From Bacteroides sp. UBA7335 (lineage in GTDB: Bacteria; Bacteroidota; Bacteroidia; Bacteroidales; Bacteroidaceae), in assembly GCA_002471185.1 (NCBI GenBank), contig DKPL01000006.1, positions 1 to 23,931 of the forward strand: a stretch of 23,931 bases of DNA. Reading direction: 5' to 3'. Under the pieces are notes generated by a model, which was not told where the DNA came from, did not search any database, and saw nothing but the letters and a program-made list of their open reading frames with translations. This document shows positions 23,881 through 23,931 of this stretch, in pieces (the stretch's first letter is position 1; each line of letters begins with the position of its first letter). Position numbers and translations under genes: made by a program.

Positions 23881-23909
23881 CTCTCAAGCTTAATGCTTAA
23901 GAGGCTTTC
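23875..23909 (-). terminator. rRNA operon terminator
   Basis: A 10-bp perfect stem (GAAAGCCTCT / AGAGGCTTTC) continues past one mismatch into four more pairs with a 5-base loop. On the minus strand it is followed by TTGTTTTATA. It lies directly after the 5S rRNA 3' end. Confidence 0.85.
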
Positions 23910-23915
23910 ATTGAA

Positions 23916-23931
23916 AACGGCGACTACCTAC
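23916..23931 (-). rRNA. rrf: 5S rRNA, 3' end only (partial)
   Basis: Read on the minus strand the last bases are GTAGGTAGTCGCCGT, which matches the usual 3' end of Bacteroidetes 5S rRNA (GAGAGTAGGT..GCC). A strong hairpin terminator follows within a few bases, as expected at the end of an rRNA operon. Only about 15 bases are inside the window, so the call rests on this short match and the context. Confidence 0.65.

Overview
The window looks like a chromosomal segment of a Bacteroides-like member of the Bacteroidales. The DNA is AT-rich and carries a SusC/SusD pair. Surface lipoproteins have Cys lipoboxes, and most transcription units are preceded by the Bacteroidetes-type -7 element TAnnTTTG (TAACTTTG or TATATTTG) rather than a TATAAT/Shine-Dalgarno arrangement.

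Left part (1-15340, mostly + strand). A truncated unknown gene leaves the left edge on the - strand. Next comes a polysaccharide utilization locus: a transmembrane SusR-like regulator (403-3291), a 364-base control region with phased ACGTATT repeats and a palindrome, then susC, susD, a large surface glycan-binding lipoprotein with three tandem repeats of about 148 residues, a BACON-GH16 endo-glucanase lipoprotein, and a GH3 beta-glucosidase-like lipoprotein. GH16 plus GH3 behind SusCD points to a beta-1,3- or mixed-linkage beta-1,3/1,4-glucan (laminarin or cereal beta-glucan type). The GH16 enzyme would cut chains at the surface, the SGBP and SusD capture them, SusC imports the fragments and GH3 releases glucose. 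The locus ends in a strong bidirectional terminator. A small DUF2007-like gene on the - strand and an independent SGNH/GDSL esterase on the + strand follow.

Right part (15540-23419, all - strand). Reading right to left: argR, a GNAT acyltransferase, argG, argC and argD form a tight arginine biosynthesis operon (argG/argC overlap by 4 bases) that ends in an intrinsic terminator. A decayed outer-membrane-protein pseudogene lies beyond it. A second unit with its own -7 element holds proC, an XRE-cupin regulator and an acyl-CoA synthetase, and converges on the SGNH gene across a 20-bp-stem terminator. In Bacteroides the arginine pathway is known to use N-succinylated intermediates, which makes the GNAT in this operon the natural candidate for the acylating first step.

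Right edge. The last 15 or so bases match the 3' end of a 5S rRNA on the - strand, followed by a hairpin terminator, so the end of an rRNA operon is just outside the window. The roughly 400 bases between it and argR are AT-rich and show no gene.

Nothing here amounts to a clearly new system. The most interesting points are the triple-repeat SGBP, the phased operator, the GNAT with a cysteine cluster, and the decayed OMP gene.
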